This document shows positions 1 to 54,876 of a stretch of DNA of 64,000 nucleotides, piece by piece. Origin of the DNA: Hanleya hanleyi (taxonomy: Eukaryota > Mollusca > Polyplacophora > Lepidopleurida > Hanleyidae); assembly GCA_036873755.1 (NCBI GenBank), contig JAVTVY010033695.1, positions 83,865 to 147,864 on the forward strand, in the 5' to 3' direction. The position numbers and the translations under genes are program-made. A model generated the notes under the pieces. That model made no database searches, was not told where the DNA came from, and saw only the letters and a program-made list of their open reading frames with translations. Position 1 is the first letter of the stretch; every line of letters starts with the position of its first letter.

Positions 1-14
1 TGATCTGTCTCTCC

Positions 15-117
15 CTTTCAACAGTATTTCAGTCATATCGCGACATTTGCTGCTCCATGACCTGGAGTGTGCAGGACGACACTCCAAGGTCAATCCCCGC
101 GAGCCCCTCAAGGTTTA
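15..117. repeat. SINE-like repeat fragment
   Basis: TTTCAACAGTATTTCAGTC followed by a later-section motif GTGTGCAGGACGACACTCC and GGTCAATCCCCGCGAGCCCC. The same two modules occur at 27135 and 40505. Together they define a dispersed repeat family in this genome; similar GAGTGAGTGAATATGRTTTAA repeats are familiar from gastropods. The rest of 118-444 is intron with nothing recognised. Confidence 0.6.
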
Positions 118-444
118 GAATGCAGAAATGACGGGTTTTGCACGGGTAGATATCATATTAATTATACAGAATAACAAGTAGAGCTGTGATGAATAAGTGG
201 AATATGGTATAAAAATCCAGATGATATCTTCAATCTGGCTCATAATTCAATCACTTCATCCAACACATTTGAATTATTACACTTTCTATGGCTTTCTATA
301 GATTCTACACTTCTAGACATAATCAGTGCAGTTTAACTCCAGGGAGTATCATTGACTTAGACTTAATGGGGTTACCAGCTGGCTTCCAAGTAATTGAATT
401 GAACGAAACCTTACCAGCCTGTATTGTTTGACCAAGCCTAATAC

Positions 445-43032
<42,588 letters not shown>

Positions 43033-43805
43033 CTGTGCAGGCATAAGGTTAACATAGTCCACAGATAGAGGGAGGGCTCAGCTTGTAATATCTTTGTTCT
43101 CAATGTTGTAATATTTAATATTAGTGGTTCTTCTACATCTAATCATGACCTGTTCAATGACATAGATAATACCACCATTATAAGGTATCAATAGAATAAA
43201 GTCACAATTGTTGGTATTAGTTTCTATCAACACCGGCCCAAAGTATCCTAACCTCGCTTAAACCAAGGTTATCTCTAACCTAGATAGCCCTGGTACACAT
43301 GGCAATGGATCGTGTTCATGGAAAATAGGACTATTTTTTAGCCAATGATCAACAAAGTAACATCCTATGTATTTTGACCAATTAGATCACTTGTTTACCG
43401 CAACCATGGCGAACATGGTGACCCTTACAACTGCCTGGCTTGTGGGATATTTGGTGGTAGATGAATATACATTTTCATTAAATTATTCGCCTAAATATAA
43501 AGGAACAATCTTCTTTTTTTTCTTCTTTTTTTTTAAATATTTCGACAAAACCCCGGGAGTTCCAATGATTGAAACTCCAGTGTGAAAAGTGAAGTTGTTT
43601 GGTCAGACTCAAACTGAACCATGTCTGTAACTGTATGGGCTTCCCCTTTACATCGTAGCAACGTCCTAAAGGTCATCTTCCGATATTTGAAGTTAAGTGA
43701 ACCTGTGAAATGGAAAATGCACTATGGGGGAGATTGGCGACTCTCTTGTGACTGTGACAGACACATTTGTGAACAAAACAGTAATGTTTCACTTCTGAAT
43801 GAGGA

Positions 43806-44047
43806 GTGAGTGATCGAGTAAATATGATTTAATGTCGCTTTCAACAATATTTCAATCATTGTGAAGCAGGAAGTGTTAATGTTTCATATATAACTCAATC
43901 AGGAACTTTTAATAGATCATCTTTGGAAGTGTCTCGCTTGAGAAGCAGGAGTGAGTGAGTGAGTGGGTGAATATGATTTAATGTCACTCTAAACAATATT
44001 TCAATCCTATCAACCATTTGGATCCTATTTCTTTTCACACTCGGGAA
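43806..44047. repeat. Two SINE-like head copies at the satellite edge
   Basis: GTGAGTGATCGAGTAAATATGATTTAATG (43806) and GTGAGTGAGTGGGTGAATATG (from about 43953), each followed by AACAATATTTCAATC. The first copy runs straight into GTGAAGCAGGAAGTG, the satellite motif. Confidence 0.7.
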
Positions 44048-45026
44048 CTGTGAAGCAGGAACTGTTAATGACTCACATGTGTAGCAGAACTAAGCGACTC
44101 GCTTTTGGAGCAGAAACTGTTTATGGCACACATTTGTGTGAAGCAGAACTAAGTGACTCACTTGTGAAGCAGGAACTGTTAGTGGTTCACATGTGTAGCA
44201 TAACTAAGTGGTTCATATGTGAAGCAGGAACTACTGACCCACATGTGTAACAGAAGTGACTCACTTGAGAAGCAAGAACTGTCACTGGCTCACAAGTGTA
44301 GCAGAACTAAGTGACTCCCGTGTGAAGCAGGAACTGTTAATGACTCACATGTGTAGCAGAACTAATTAACTCACATGTGAAGCTAGAACTGCGACACATG
44401 TGTAGCTTAACGAAGTGACTCACTTGTGAAGCAGGAAATGTTAATGGCTCACATTATGTAGCAGAACATCTAAGTGTCACACTTTAGAACTATGAGTGAC
44501 TCACTTGCGAAACAGAAACTTCCTGGCTGACACATGCAGCAGAACTGTTACTGACTCACATTAATAGCAGAACTAAGTGACTCTTGTGAAGTAGCAAAGT
44601 CTGGTAGTGGCTCACATGTTTAGCAGAACTGAGAGTTTCTCACTTGTGAAGCAGAAACTTACTGGCTTACACATGCAGCAGAACTAGCAGAACTAAGTGA
44701 CTCACTTGTGAAGCCGGAACTGGTGGTGACTCACATGTAGCAGAACTAAGAGACTCGCTTATGAAGCAGGGCCTGTAGCAGAACTAAGTGAATCACTTGT
44801 GAAGCAGGAACTGTTACGGCTCACATGCGTACTAGAACGAAGTGCCAATGGCTCACATGTCTGGCAAAACTGTGAGTGATTCACTTGTGAACAGGAACTG
44901 GCAATGGCTCACATGTGTAGCATAACTGTGACTCAATTTTGATGAAGGAACTGTTAGTTGCACACATGTGTAGCAGAGCTAAGTGATCACTTGAGAAGCA
45001 GGAGCTGCCAACGGCTCACATGTTTA
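44048..45026. repeat. 55-bp satellite, block A (diverged)
   Basis: About 18 degenerate copies of a unit containing GTGAAGCAGGAACTGTTA, CTCACATGTGTAGCAGAACT and AAGTGACTCACTT. Unit-to-unit divergence is higher than in block C. Interrupted at 45027 by element T1. Confidence 0.9.
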
Positions 45027-46115
45027 CAGGGGTTGAAATAACCGGTCGCCAGCTCGCCAAATGCGACTGTACATCCGTTTTGGCGACTACGGAATTACAG
45101 ACTACTCGCCATTTGGCCCCTGAAACTTTTTGAACAAGTCTGCATATTTTTGGTCAAAGTCCAAATGTGAACCATTTTCACTACCAAAATATTGCCTAGA
45201 AGAAGGTCTACTTACAAATTAGGGAGACATAAACTAAGGTCCAGTGATTCAGTCACAAGCGTGTCAGTTGTCACGTTTCATTCCGAAAGTTTTAGCAGCA
45301 TGTTGTTGTTGTTGTAAATCTACTCGCCTCATGGTGGAGTTGCACAGGTTGCTGTGGCCATAAAATGCTCTTGTAAATTACTTCAGATCCTTTGCTTTAT
45401 ACTGGTGTCAGTTTTATTCAGTTGTGGTCAACAAGTTTTTGAAATGCCAGTCTCCAAAAACATCGTTTGCAGTGAGCACATGGTTATACAAATTCACGAA
45501 ATTGCGGATTTGAGAAAGATCCGGAAGCGGACTTTGAGAAAAATCAGGAAGCGGACTACTGAAATAGTTTCTTTAATATATTATTTATAAAGTCTAAAAT
45601 GTCAACTATCATCAGTTACAAAAGGGACCATAACTTAGGAAAACCTACATAATAAACACAGAGCTACAAAAGTGATGTATTCTTATTTTACCGACAATAA
45701 AAAAATTAAAAAATCTTGATTCCTGGAGTTTAATTTAGCCAAGACCCCCAAAAAGTAGGAATAACTTGGTCCCAGAGTCTCAGCATGATGGGGACTCAGG
45801 ATCACCTGATGACGCAGAAGAAATGAACTTGTTCAGTCTGCATAAATTACCAATATGATGCAAGTTCAGTCTCCATGTACACAGCAATTCTGTGTTTGTT
45901 CAGATGATATTGATCAGGTATGTGGCTCCGTTATTGTATCAAAAAAGTTGAATGATTCCAGGGTAATATTTTAAAATAAAGGAACTAAATCAACACGGTA
46001 TCAATTGTCACTTTGTTAAGAAAAAAGTGGCCCCTAAAAAAATTTTTTGGCTCCCAGAAATTTTCGCCTTGGGGGCCAATGGCTCCTTGGCAGTGAGCAA
46101 ACATTTCAACCCATG
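45027..46115. mobile_element. CAGGGG-ended DNA element (T1), 1,089 bp, inserted in satellite
   Basis: Left CAGGGGTTGAAAT (45027-45039) and right ATTTCAACCCATG (46103-46115) are inverted at 12 of 13 positions. Flanks share GTTTA (45022-45026 and 46116-46120), and the satellite unit reads continuously across the junction if the element and one GTTTA are removed. The interior has a 78-codon open reading (45354-45590, +) that is not recognised. Confidence 0.8.
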
Positions 46116-46281
46116 GTTTAGCAGAATGGACTCACTTGAGTCATATAAACTGCTTAACAGTGGCTCACATATGTAGGATAACTAAGTGGCTCTCATGTGT
46201 AGCAAAACTATTGAAGAGGCTAACTAGTGAAGCAGGAACTGTTACTGGCTATGATGTGTAGCAGAACTTAGTAGCTCACTG
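46116..46281. repeat. 55-bp satellite, block B
   Basis: Three units between two inserted elements, with TGTAGCAGAACTTAGTAGCTC at its right edge. Confidence 0.85.
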
Positions 46282-48414
46282 CAGGGATTCATAGAAGTCA
46301 TTTTGTTTAGGACCGTTAATGGTCAAATTGAGTTTTTCACCCAGCAAATTGAGTATTTAGCATGCTTTTAGGAGTGCAAATTGAGTTTAATAATATTTTT
46401 AGGACCAGTTGCATTATATACCACATACATCTATAATTTAATCATGACTGTGATTTCATACAACTTTGTTCACCTGATCAATGTGTCCTGTTGGCTTTTT
46501 ATGTTTGTATGGAATGCTGTTGGGCGAAAGCCATGGACTGATCAACAGGGCAATTGACAATAGTCAGAAGTTGTGGAAAATAACTTTGAAATCAAGTTTT
46601 CTAGACCTACTAAAATTTTTAACATTACGATATACAGATAAAGTGCCGTAAATAAATCAATTTATGGAGAAAAACCAGTGCCAGACAATGTTATACCATG
46701 AATCCGTACCCCAGTCGGGTGGGTCATTGACAATGACAGCTGATGGAACACCTCATGTAACTGAACGAATTTATGGATAACAACTAAAGATGTTGATTAG
46801 CTGGTTACTAACAGCCGTTTCCAACCAATTGCTCTCTGCTCTTGTTTAGCGAGAGTTGTCCGAGAGAATTTTATTTAGATCAGCCCACAATAGCTCAATG
46901 AGCAACTAACCCAGAAACTCTGGCTGTGATAGGTAAATTTAGGGTAAGGGGGCGTGGCATTCCTATCACAGCCCAGAATGAGGGTAGGTTAAAATTTGGA
47001 GATAAAAACTCATCTCGCGAAAAGCGGCTTTTCGCTGACGAAAATAACGAAACGGGAGAGAAAAAATATGCCAATTTGATACAGTTTGACCGACCTGAGC
47101 TTCTTTAACCATGTACCATCTCTCATGACTGTTTTGATGCTGACAAAATGTGATCAAATGTGTGAGAAAAACTTCCATTGATTTTAACGTTTTCGCGCCT
47201 TTCTGACATCTTGTGAGAATATGACCTTGATCTCGTGACCTTTCTGATCACGTGAATAAACACACGTCGCTATTGGTTCTTGATGACGTGAGTCAAAAGA
47301 CCAACCCCATTCTGCGCATGTCCCTGTAAACTATGGCGAAAGAAACCCAACGGCAAAATGACAAAATCCGTGTTTGATGGCAGATTCCATCTAATTAAAG
47401 GAGTCATTAGGTGGTTGTCATAGTGCTGGAGATGCCAAATCATATTATTTATTCGATAAAATGCTTTTTGTGCGTCTGTCTCAATTCCCCACGCCGTGTG
47501 CAGTTAAAGATCTCGAGCGACTGACATCTTATTTATTTTTTTCCTTTTCGGTCTGTATATGTGATTCGGGCTAAGAGGTCAGCAACAACAACCAAAAAAA
47601 AAAAAAAAAATAGACTCCTTAGCCGATGTTTTCGGGCTAAATGAGCAACTTGCCCTAACCTGTTAAAAAAATTACAACTTTATTCAAAGATCTGAAAAAA
47701 ATCAAGAAAAATTCTAAACTATCGAGGCAGAACAATTTATTCAATAAAGGAATCAACTCATAGAGAATGAAATGAAATATTTAGATCGTCAAATGACAAT
47801 GCGCTGCAGTGTTGTCTACACGTGTTGTTGTTGTTGTTGATCGATGCGTGTGAATTTTCATTTTCAAACAAATTCTCAATCCAGACCATTCACTTCCAGT
47901 TAAGTTTTGAGTTGTCAGTAATAAACTTCAAGCAGTCAATTTTAAGTATTAAGTCCCTCGTATCGACTGATACATCACCCGTCATTCAAAACGTAGATTT
48001 CCTTGATGATGAAAGCATCGGCTGTATCTCGCCAACTGGTATTGATTTCTTTTCTCGTAAGTCTCGCGAAAAAGTCTTTCGGGAACCCTTCGTAACCTCG
48101 CAACTAAGCAATTTCGAAGGGCACCCGAGCTAGATATTACAGTCATGCGCATAAAATGGCAGGTTGTTTAGCGCCGTGTCGAGCTGAGGTTTTCTCCGTC
48201 AACACGTGTAAATAAATATTGAACAGTAAGTTACGCAATTCATATTCAGTTTTAATTAGCTCAAATTGAGTTTTTCGTCTCGGTTGAAATTCAGTTTCTC
48301 TAAATTATTGGTCACAACTGGTCACAAATTCAGTTTTTTCCCCCACAAATTGAGTTTCTCAATTTTTTTTAGGACCGATAACCGGCCCTAAAAGACGACT
48401 TCTATGAATCCCTG
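46282..48414. mobile_element. CAGGGA-ended DNA element (T2), 2,133 bp, 6-bp TSD, inserted in satellite
   Basis: Perfect 18-bp inverted termini CAGGGATTCATAGAAGTC (46282-46299) and GACTTCTATGAATCCCTG (48397-48414), with weaker pairing continuing inward past AGGACCG. Flanks read TCACTG on both sides (46276-46281 and 48415-48420). AAATTGAGTTT motifs occur three times near each end in the same orientation, as in T3. A 12-bp stem GGCTGTGATAGG/CCTATCACAGCC lies at 46922-46973 and an A18 run near 47594. A 103-codon open reading (47822-48133, +) shows no known transposase features. Confidence 0.9.
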
Positions 48415-49995
48415 TCACTGGTGAAGCAGAAATTGTTACTGGATCTCACGTGTAGCAGAACGAAGTGGCTCACTAGTGAAGGAGGAACTGTTACTGGGCC
48501 TCACATGTAGCAGAACTAAGTGGCTCACTAGTGAAGCAGGAACTGCTACTGGCTCTCATGTGTAGCAGAACTTAGTAGCTCACTAGTGAAGCAGGAACTG
48601 TTACTGGGCCTCACGTGTAGCAGAACTAAGTGGCTCACTAGTGAAGCAGCAACTGTTATTGGCTCTCATGTGTAGCAGAACGAAGTGGCTCGCTAGTGAA
48701 GCAGGAACTGTTATTGGTTCTCATGTGTAGCAGAACTTAGTAGCTCACTAGTGAACCAGGAACTGTTGCTGGCTCTCACGTGTAGCAGAACTAAGCGACT
48801 CACTAGTGAAGCAGCAACTGTTATTGGCTCTCATGTGTTGAAGAACTAAGTGGCTCACTAGTGAAGCAGCAACTGTTACTGGCTCTCACTTGTAGCAGAA
48901 CTAAGTGGCTCACTAGTGAAGCAGCAACTGTTAGTGGCTATCATGTGTAGCAGAACTAAGTGGCTCACCAGTGAAGCAGCAACTGTTATTGGCTCTCATG
49001 TGTAGCAGAACGAAGTGGCTCACTAGTGAAGCAGGAACTGTTACTGGACCTCACGTGTAGCAGAACTAAGTGGCTCACTAGTGAAGCAGCAACTGTTATT
49101 GGCTCTCATGTGTAGCAGAATGAAGTGGCTCACTAGTGAAGCAGGAACTGTTACTGGCTCTCACTTGTAGCAGAACTAAGTGGCTCACTAGTGAAGCAGC
49201 AACTGTTAGTGGCTATCATGTGTAGCAGAACTAAGTGGCTCACCAGTGAAGCAGCAACTGTTATTGGCTCTCATGTGTAGCAGAACGAAGTGGCTCACTA
49301 GTGAAGCAGGAACTGTTACTGGGCCTCACGTGTAGCAGAACTAAGTGGCTCACTAGTGAAGCAGCAACTGTTATTGGCTCTCATGTGTAGCAGAATAAAG
49401 TGGCTCACTAGTGAAGCAGGAACTGCTACTGGCTCTCATGTGTAGCAGAACTTAGTAGCTCACTAGTGAAGCATGATCTGTTACTGGCTCTCACGTGTAG
49501 CAGATCGAAGTGGCTCACTAGTGAAGCAGGAACTGTTACTGGCTCTCATGTGTAGCAGAACTTAGTACCGTAGCTCACTAGTGAAGCAGGAACTGTTACT
49601 GGGTCTCGCGTGTAGCAGAACTAAGTGGCTCACTAGTGAAGCAGCAACTGTTATTGGCTCTCATGTGTAGCAGAACAAAGTAGCTCACTAGTGAACCAGC
49701 AACTGCTACTGGCTCTCATGTGTAGCAGAACAAAGTAGCTCACTAGTGAAGCAGCAACTGTTATTGGCGCTCATGTGTAGCAGAACTAAGTGGCTCACCA
49801 GTGAAGCGGCAACTGTTATTGGCTCTCATGTGTAGCAGAACAAAGTAGCTCACTAGTGAAGCAGCAACTGTTTATTGGCGCTCATGTGTAGCAGAACTAA
49901 GTGGCTCACCAGTGAAGCGGCAACTGTTATTGGCTCTCATGTGTAGCAGAATGAAGTGGCTCACTAGTGAAGCAGGAAGTGTTACAGTGCTTCAC
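48415..49995. repeat. 55-bp satellite, block C (homogeneous)
   Basis: About 28 copies at an exact 55-base step (AACTG anchors at 48541, 48596, 48651). Consensus pieces: GAAGCAGGAACTGTTACTGG, CTCTCATGTGTAGCAGAACT, AAGTGGCTCACTAGT. Variants alternate GAAGCAGC/GAAGCAGG, suggesting higher-order copying. A degenerate tail continues to about 50250. No open reading frame runs through it. Confidence 0.97.
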
Positions 49996-50988
49996 TGGTG
50001 AAGCAAGAACTAAAGATACCTTAATTGAGAAGCAGAAATGAAAGTGCCTCAATTAAGTTCCTGTGCAAAACTACTAAAGTTCCATCAATGATGAAGATGT
50101 AGTCGATGGTTCACTGTGCAGTGGATTTGCTGTCAATCGCTCACTTGTTTAGCAAGAGATGCTGATGACTCACTTGTGAAACAGGAACTCTTAATGGATC
50201 ACTGGATGATGCAGTAACTGTTAGTAGATCACTTGTGAATCAGGAAAGGTAATTGGAGCAGCACATTATTAATTATTTGCTTTGAAAGAAAACTAATAAA
50301 ATTCCATTTGACCATATCAAAAGCATGGAGATTTGTTATTGTTCACATTAAGGCTTTCGATAATGACAAAGGTATCTTTAATAGTTATACAATTATAAAA
50401 CGGACTATCATTCCTGGATATAAATTGTTTCGTAATGAATTATAAAATAGTAAGGACATCGTCACAAAACAAGTCTTATCTGTATGATCACTCGTGAAAC
50501 AACATCAACTAACTTGAAATATTTTAGTCTTGGAAACCTTACAATGAATTATGAACACATTGTAACTGTGATGCTTGCAAGCATAAAGGAAAGATTTCTT
50601 TGGATACTCCATATTTTATAGAATATTACTTAATTCAAATAAAATCAATGGATGCACAATGAGCATCTCAATAGCCTCATTCCATTCAAGCTCTGGAAAT
50701 AACCTGTAAACTGAGTTATAAAACACGATTTAAAGAAGTTATTGAAGGGTTTCTCATTTAAGACAAAAACTGACCATTCATTGCCAGTATGGATAATCAG
50801 TTAAAGGTTATACAAAATGGTCTCAAAATCTGCTACTTTCTTGTGCTAAATTGTTGTAGAGGTGATTATATAGACTTGTTTTACATTTTTGTATGTTTTC
50901 AAACTGCCCAAGTTTGGAAATAGCAGCAGTAAAGTGTGACAATTTCACGCCCCTTTCAAGACAGGAAAAGCTGTGATCGCTTGACTTG

Positions 50989-51145
50989 TGACGTCACAGC
51001 CTGATTACGATCTCGGTCAAATGCCTGTTGTGACGTCAAAATGTCAGCGACATCACGCTAGATCACCCACAGTTGGGTGAATCTTTCGTAACAACGCCCG
51101 ACGTCATGACGTTTACGGCGCAATCGTAATCAGGTTGTGACGTCA
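50989..51145. repeat. Inverted repeat with clustered TGACGTCA (CRE-like) sites
   Basis: TGACGTCACAGCCTGATTACGAT (two blocks, 50989-51011) is inverted at 51123-51145. Full TGACGTCA octamers lie at 50989, 51031 and 51138, and a CGACGTCATGACGT site near 51099. It could be a small MITE or a CREB/ATF-responsive element; neither is proven. Confidence 0.75.
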
Positions 51146-54100
51146 TGCACCAGAGGTCATGGCTCCAATACGTTTTCTCCCACATGTGTGTTATTCGTGT
51201 CCTAAAACCCACTTCGACGACATTATTCACGAAAAAAATACTAATTTGTTGTTTGGAACACTACTGGGTATGTTTTAATGCAAAGTAGTATAGAGTCATT
51301 TGGTATAACCTTTAAATAACTACACCGATGCAACCTGATAGCATGTAGTACTGAGACTCCAACCAGTTGTTACTCAATACTGCAATGGTTTTTCTTTATT
51401 AAAATATTCGGATCATCAAAATGGTCTCCCGTTTCTAAAGACAAGCAGTTTTGCTCTTGAAATTCCATTAATAGTGCCACTGAGCATCCTGCAAATACCT
51501 AAACAACAGGGAAACTATCAGAATGGTGTATTTTGTGAATCCATTTACCCATTAAAATGGTCCGAGCATCCCACAATTTTTGGGCGACGATAAAACTCTC
51601 TATAAATTGCATCTTTCCTTCCCGTACAAGCATTCTTATAATATTTTCACAATAAACAATGTCCCACACAATGAGTATGTATGGTGTACACCATCCTTTC
51701 CTTTTCCTTCAGTATTATGTTGCACTGAATATATAGCAAAAATAACGAAGTCATAAACATGGTAAATTGGACTAAAATTACCTAAATCAAAAATATGGGT
51801 GTAAATAAATGAACTATGGTCATTAATACATAAAATAACAGATAAATCCATAGACTGAACTTCGCTAATACACAAGTTATCAACATTTTAATACAGAATG
51901 ATGCATGCAGTACAGTAAAACTGGGCCATGATTAACCACAAACCTTCAATTTCACATGAAAATTGCAAAAATGGGTCCCATTCAAATTTTGAAAAGTCTG
52001 TCGTTGAAATGAAGCTAATGGTATGGGGAACTGAAATAAATACAATTTAGCTTGGTCCACATTCAATGATGGCACTTTACAAAGCATTTTCTACTAGAGG
52101 TCTCAGTAGTGCTAGGTCTTATAATAATACAAGCAATAACTACCAAGTTCATATTAGCATCTCAGATATCAAAAATGAAGTACAGTCTTCAAGAAATGTA
52201 CTAGAAAATACACAAAATTATACAAAACAAATAATAATAAGTAAATAAACTAGCTTACAGCATTTTTTAAAAGTAAACTTAGCACAATAACTGCTGTCGA
52301 GAGGTTTGTTTCCATGTCCAAGCACATGTGCCAACAATGAAACATTCCAATATGTCAATTTAGGCACTCCTTTCACAAAGATGGAAATATATTTACAAAA
52401 TGGGAACAATATTGTAAACATATAATAGATATTTGATGTAAGAAATGCTGAACATCCAACAGTAATAGTATAAAGTTGATGCAACAACAACAACTTGCAC
52501 AAGTTGTAGGACAGAGGGCCTAGCCACCAGGTGTCTGTTTAACAAGAAGATAATGTATCAATGAATGTCCACTCGAGGACACTGTTACATCATCCTTTCT
52601 GTTCCATAGAAACAACTTCATCCATAGACGCTGCTCTAGTCATGCATGCCAAGCATGTCGTCAACCTAATTGGTAGACTGGAATGTATGAAGTTGTAAAC
52701 CCACAAACTTCAACGAAAGTGATGTAACACCAAAAGAAGATCACGTGGGCAATTCTATGGCTTAGCGAACAAGCTAAAACAAAGAGTTAGCATGGAACTT
52801 TTGCAGTAGCTAAAAATATTTCAGAGGGGGACTCAGTGTGTTTGACTAGATTCAGGCGCCCCTTTTTCAAGACTGGATTTCGTAGAAAATTTAGGAAATC
52901 TGACAAGAGTAATAATGGCATGGAATATGCAGCATAAACTGAAATTTTTCCAACAATACTGTATCAGTTTGTGTTTCTTCAGCTCTAACAGCTACTCAGA
53001 ACTTCAACACATATTTTACCATGTCCATCATATTTACTCCTCTGATTTTTCTAAAGTTTCATCCCAATATTGCCGGTAAATAAATTTTAGGTACGATACT
53101 GATACTTGGAGATGCTCTGCTTATATTACATGCAAAAGCAGCTACAGAAGATGCAAGCAGGCATGTATAAGATGATCTATGGGTACATGGTTAACTGTAA
53201 AGTGCATCTGAAAGTGACTTCAACTGAGGAAATGGAGCATGTGAAAGCGACGAATAAATGTAACCTCTTCTAAACACTCCAACCCAATAGAAAGAAGATA
53301 TAAAACAATATGTGAAAGGTATGTATATATGAATAACCTTTAGAAGGGATAACCCCCATATTATGTCTGTCCCAAAAGAAATGCCAAATATCGAGAACCT
53401 GCAGAATGTGGCAGAATTACACAATATTTCAAAAAACTCGAACAAGAAGACAATTTGGGTGTTTTGGGTGTAAAATACAGTAATTATTATCAGCCAGCAA
53501 AGACAGCAGCAAAAAGCACCAAAACCTGAGTAAAAAGTTGAAAAATCCATTAAAAATATCAATTACAAACATCACACAATGGTCAAATTTCCCTTAGAAT
53601 AGCAAGAATTCAGAAATTAAGGTGAAAATTGTGAAAATGGGCCCTCTTCTGAAGTTGGAAAATTCAAGGTCATTTGAAAGTCATTGCACCAAAGAATGTA
53701 TAAACAGAAAATTGGGATGAAACACATTCAATGAAATGGTAAAATCATCATTTTTAATGATTTTTATGTGTATAACAACCACCAAAATGCCAGAAAATAT
53801 TCACAATTTCTAATCTCCTTGTTTTTCTATAGTCTAAAATGCAGAAGGCTGGAGTCCATATGGAAGAAATGATACAGAATTTGTGGAAAATGTACATTTA
53901 CATATTGGCTACAATGAAATTTACATAAGTAAACGTTGTTTTCGATAATTACAATCATTTTCAACAAGAAACCACTTCGTTTTCCTCGGACATATGTCAA
54001 GACACCTACCCTGAAAATCGGTAAAAATAATTAAAATACAGGATTTATCAACATTCAAACCAATGAACATCTGTTAAAATGTTGTTTCTGAAAAAGAAAA

Positions 54101-54509
54101 GGGGTGATCCCAGAGGGTATTACGTAAACAAACACATGAAATCGGGAATGTAAAGTGTCACACCTCCGACGCGAAGGGATGTCGGCCATACTTGCTTGGA
54201 GTCGGACGCCTGAGCGAGTTTTCCTGAGAAAATTCGGGATCAACAAGCGCTTTAGCTGGTAAACTATACATATCTAATATTTACAAAAATGTAAATTCGT
54301 TTTTAACAGATGCACTGTAATTCTAGGGATGACCAAACACGAGAGAAATGAAATTCACCTTTCGATCACTTTTCAAAGTCGACTCACAAACGTGACAAAC
54401 AGGTTGGCGACTTGTTCATGCGCAGAGGAAGAAAATATGAATTTGATCAACATTTGAACCATCTATTCATAGATAGTATTGCTCCCCAGTACATAGTCTA
54501 TAAACTTAC

Positions 54510-54615
54510 CAAGATAGAGCATCACAGAACGCTACAACAACAACGCTAATTCGCGGCAAAATTTCTCCCAGATTTTGAGAGAACTGCAATAAATATGGCC
54601 GCCATTTTCTTCTTC
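54510..54615 (-). other. CHD1: Probable non-coding first exon of CHD1 (5' UTR); start approximate
   Basis: The minus strand has a near-perfect donor TTG|GTAAGT ending the exon at 54510. It is preceded by a promoter-like stretch with an AAAATGGCGGCC motif. Coding exon 1 begins with its ATG directly after an acceptor, so an upstream untranslated exon is needed and this is the best candidate. Transcription start is unknown. Two short upstream ORFs are present: ATG at 54605 ending at 54546, and ATG at 54522, which after splicing would run out of frame over the main start. Confidence 0.45.
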
Positions 54616-54649
54616 TTTATGTTGAGAATTCGCAATGAATTGTGGGATA
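54597..54649 (-). promoter_or_regulatory. Candidate CHD1 core promoter: YY1-like and ZNF143/Staf-like motifs
   Basis: On the minus strand, AAAATGGCGGCC (54608-54597) matches the YY1 motif commonly found at or just downstream of start sites. About 23 bases upstream, TATCCCACAATTCATTGCG (54649-54631) resembles the ZNF143/Staf site, matching about 14 of its 16 most informative bases as I recall that motif. No TATA box is evident. Assignment to CHD1 is inferred from orientation and the downstream GTAAGT donor. Confidence 0.45.
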
Positions 54650-54876
54650 GCTATCATGCGTGACCAACATTCTTTCAGTGCGTGTTGTTTGTTTTAGAAA
54701 GGATTTATAACATTTCATCATTTGAGACAATGCTACTCATCATATTGTGCTCACTGAGTGAACTTGGGTATCTGTATGTCAGTTTTTAGCATGTATCAAA
54801 CAGAAAAACCGTGAAATGTAATGTCTCCACCCATTTCAACTTATAGATAATTTTAATCCGGTGAGCAACGAAGATC

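Larger units (their letters stand above)
43033..54509. other. Probable CHD1 intron 1 (11.5 kb) holding the 55-bp satellite and inserted elements
   Basis: Spans the first coding exon to the candidate untranslated exon. Content: SINE heads (43806-44047), 55-bp satellite in three blocks, elements T1 and T2, a TGACGTCA cluster with inverted repeat (50989-51145), then about 3.3 kb of AT-rich sequence (51150-54500) with no repeat or coding signal that I recognise. Confidence 0.5.

Noticed and set aside
44048..49995. Regularly spaced repeats that might suggest a CRISPR array
   Set aside because: The whole 55-bp unit is repeated, with no unique spacers and no cas genes, in a eukaryotic intron. It is a satellite.
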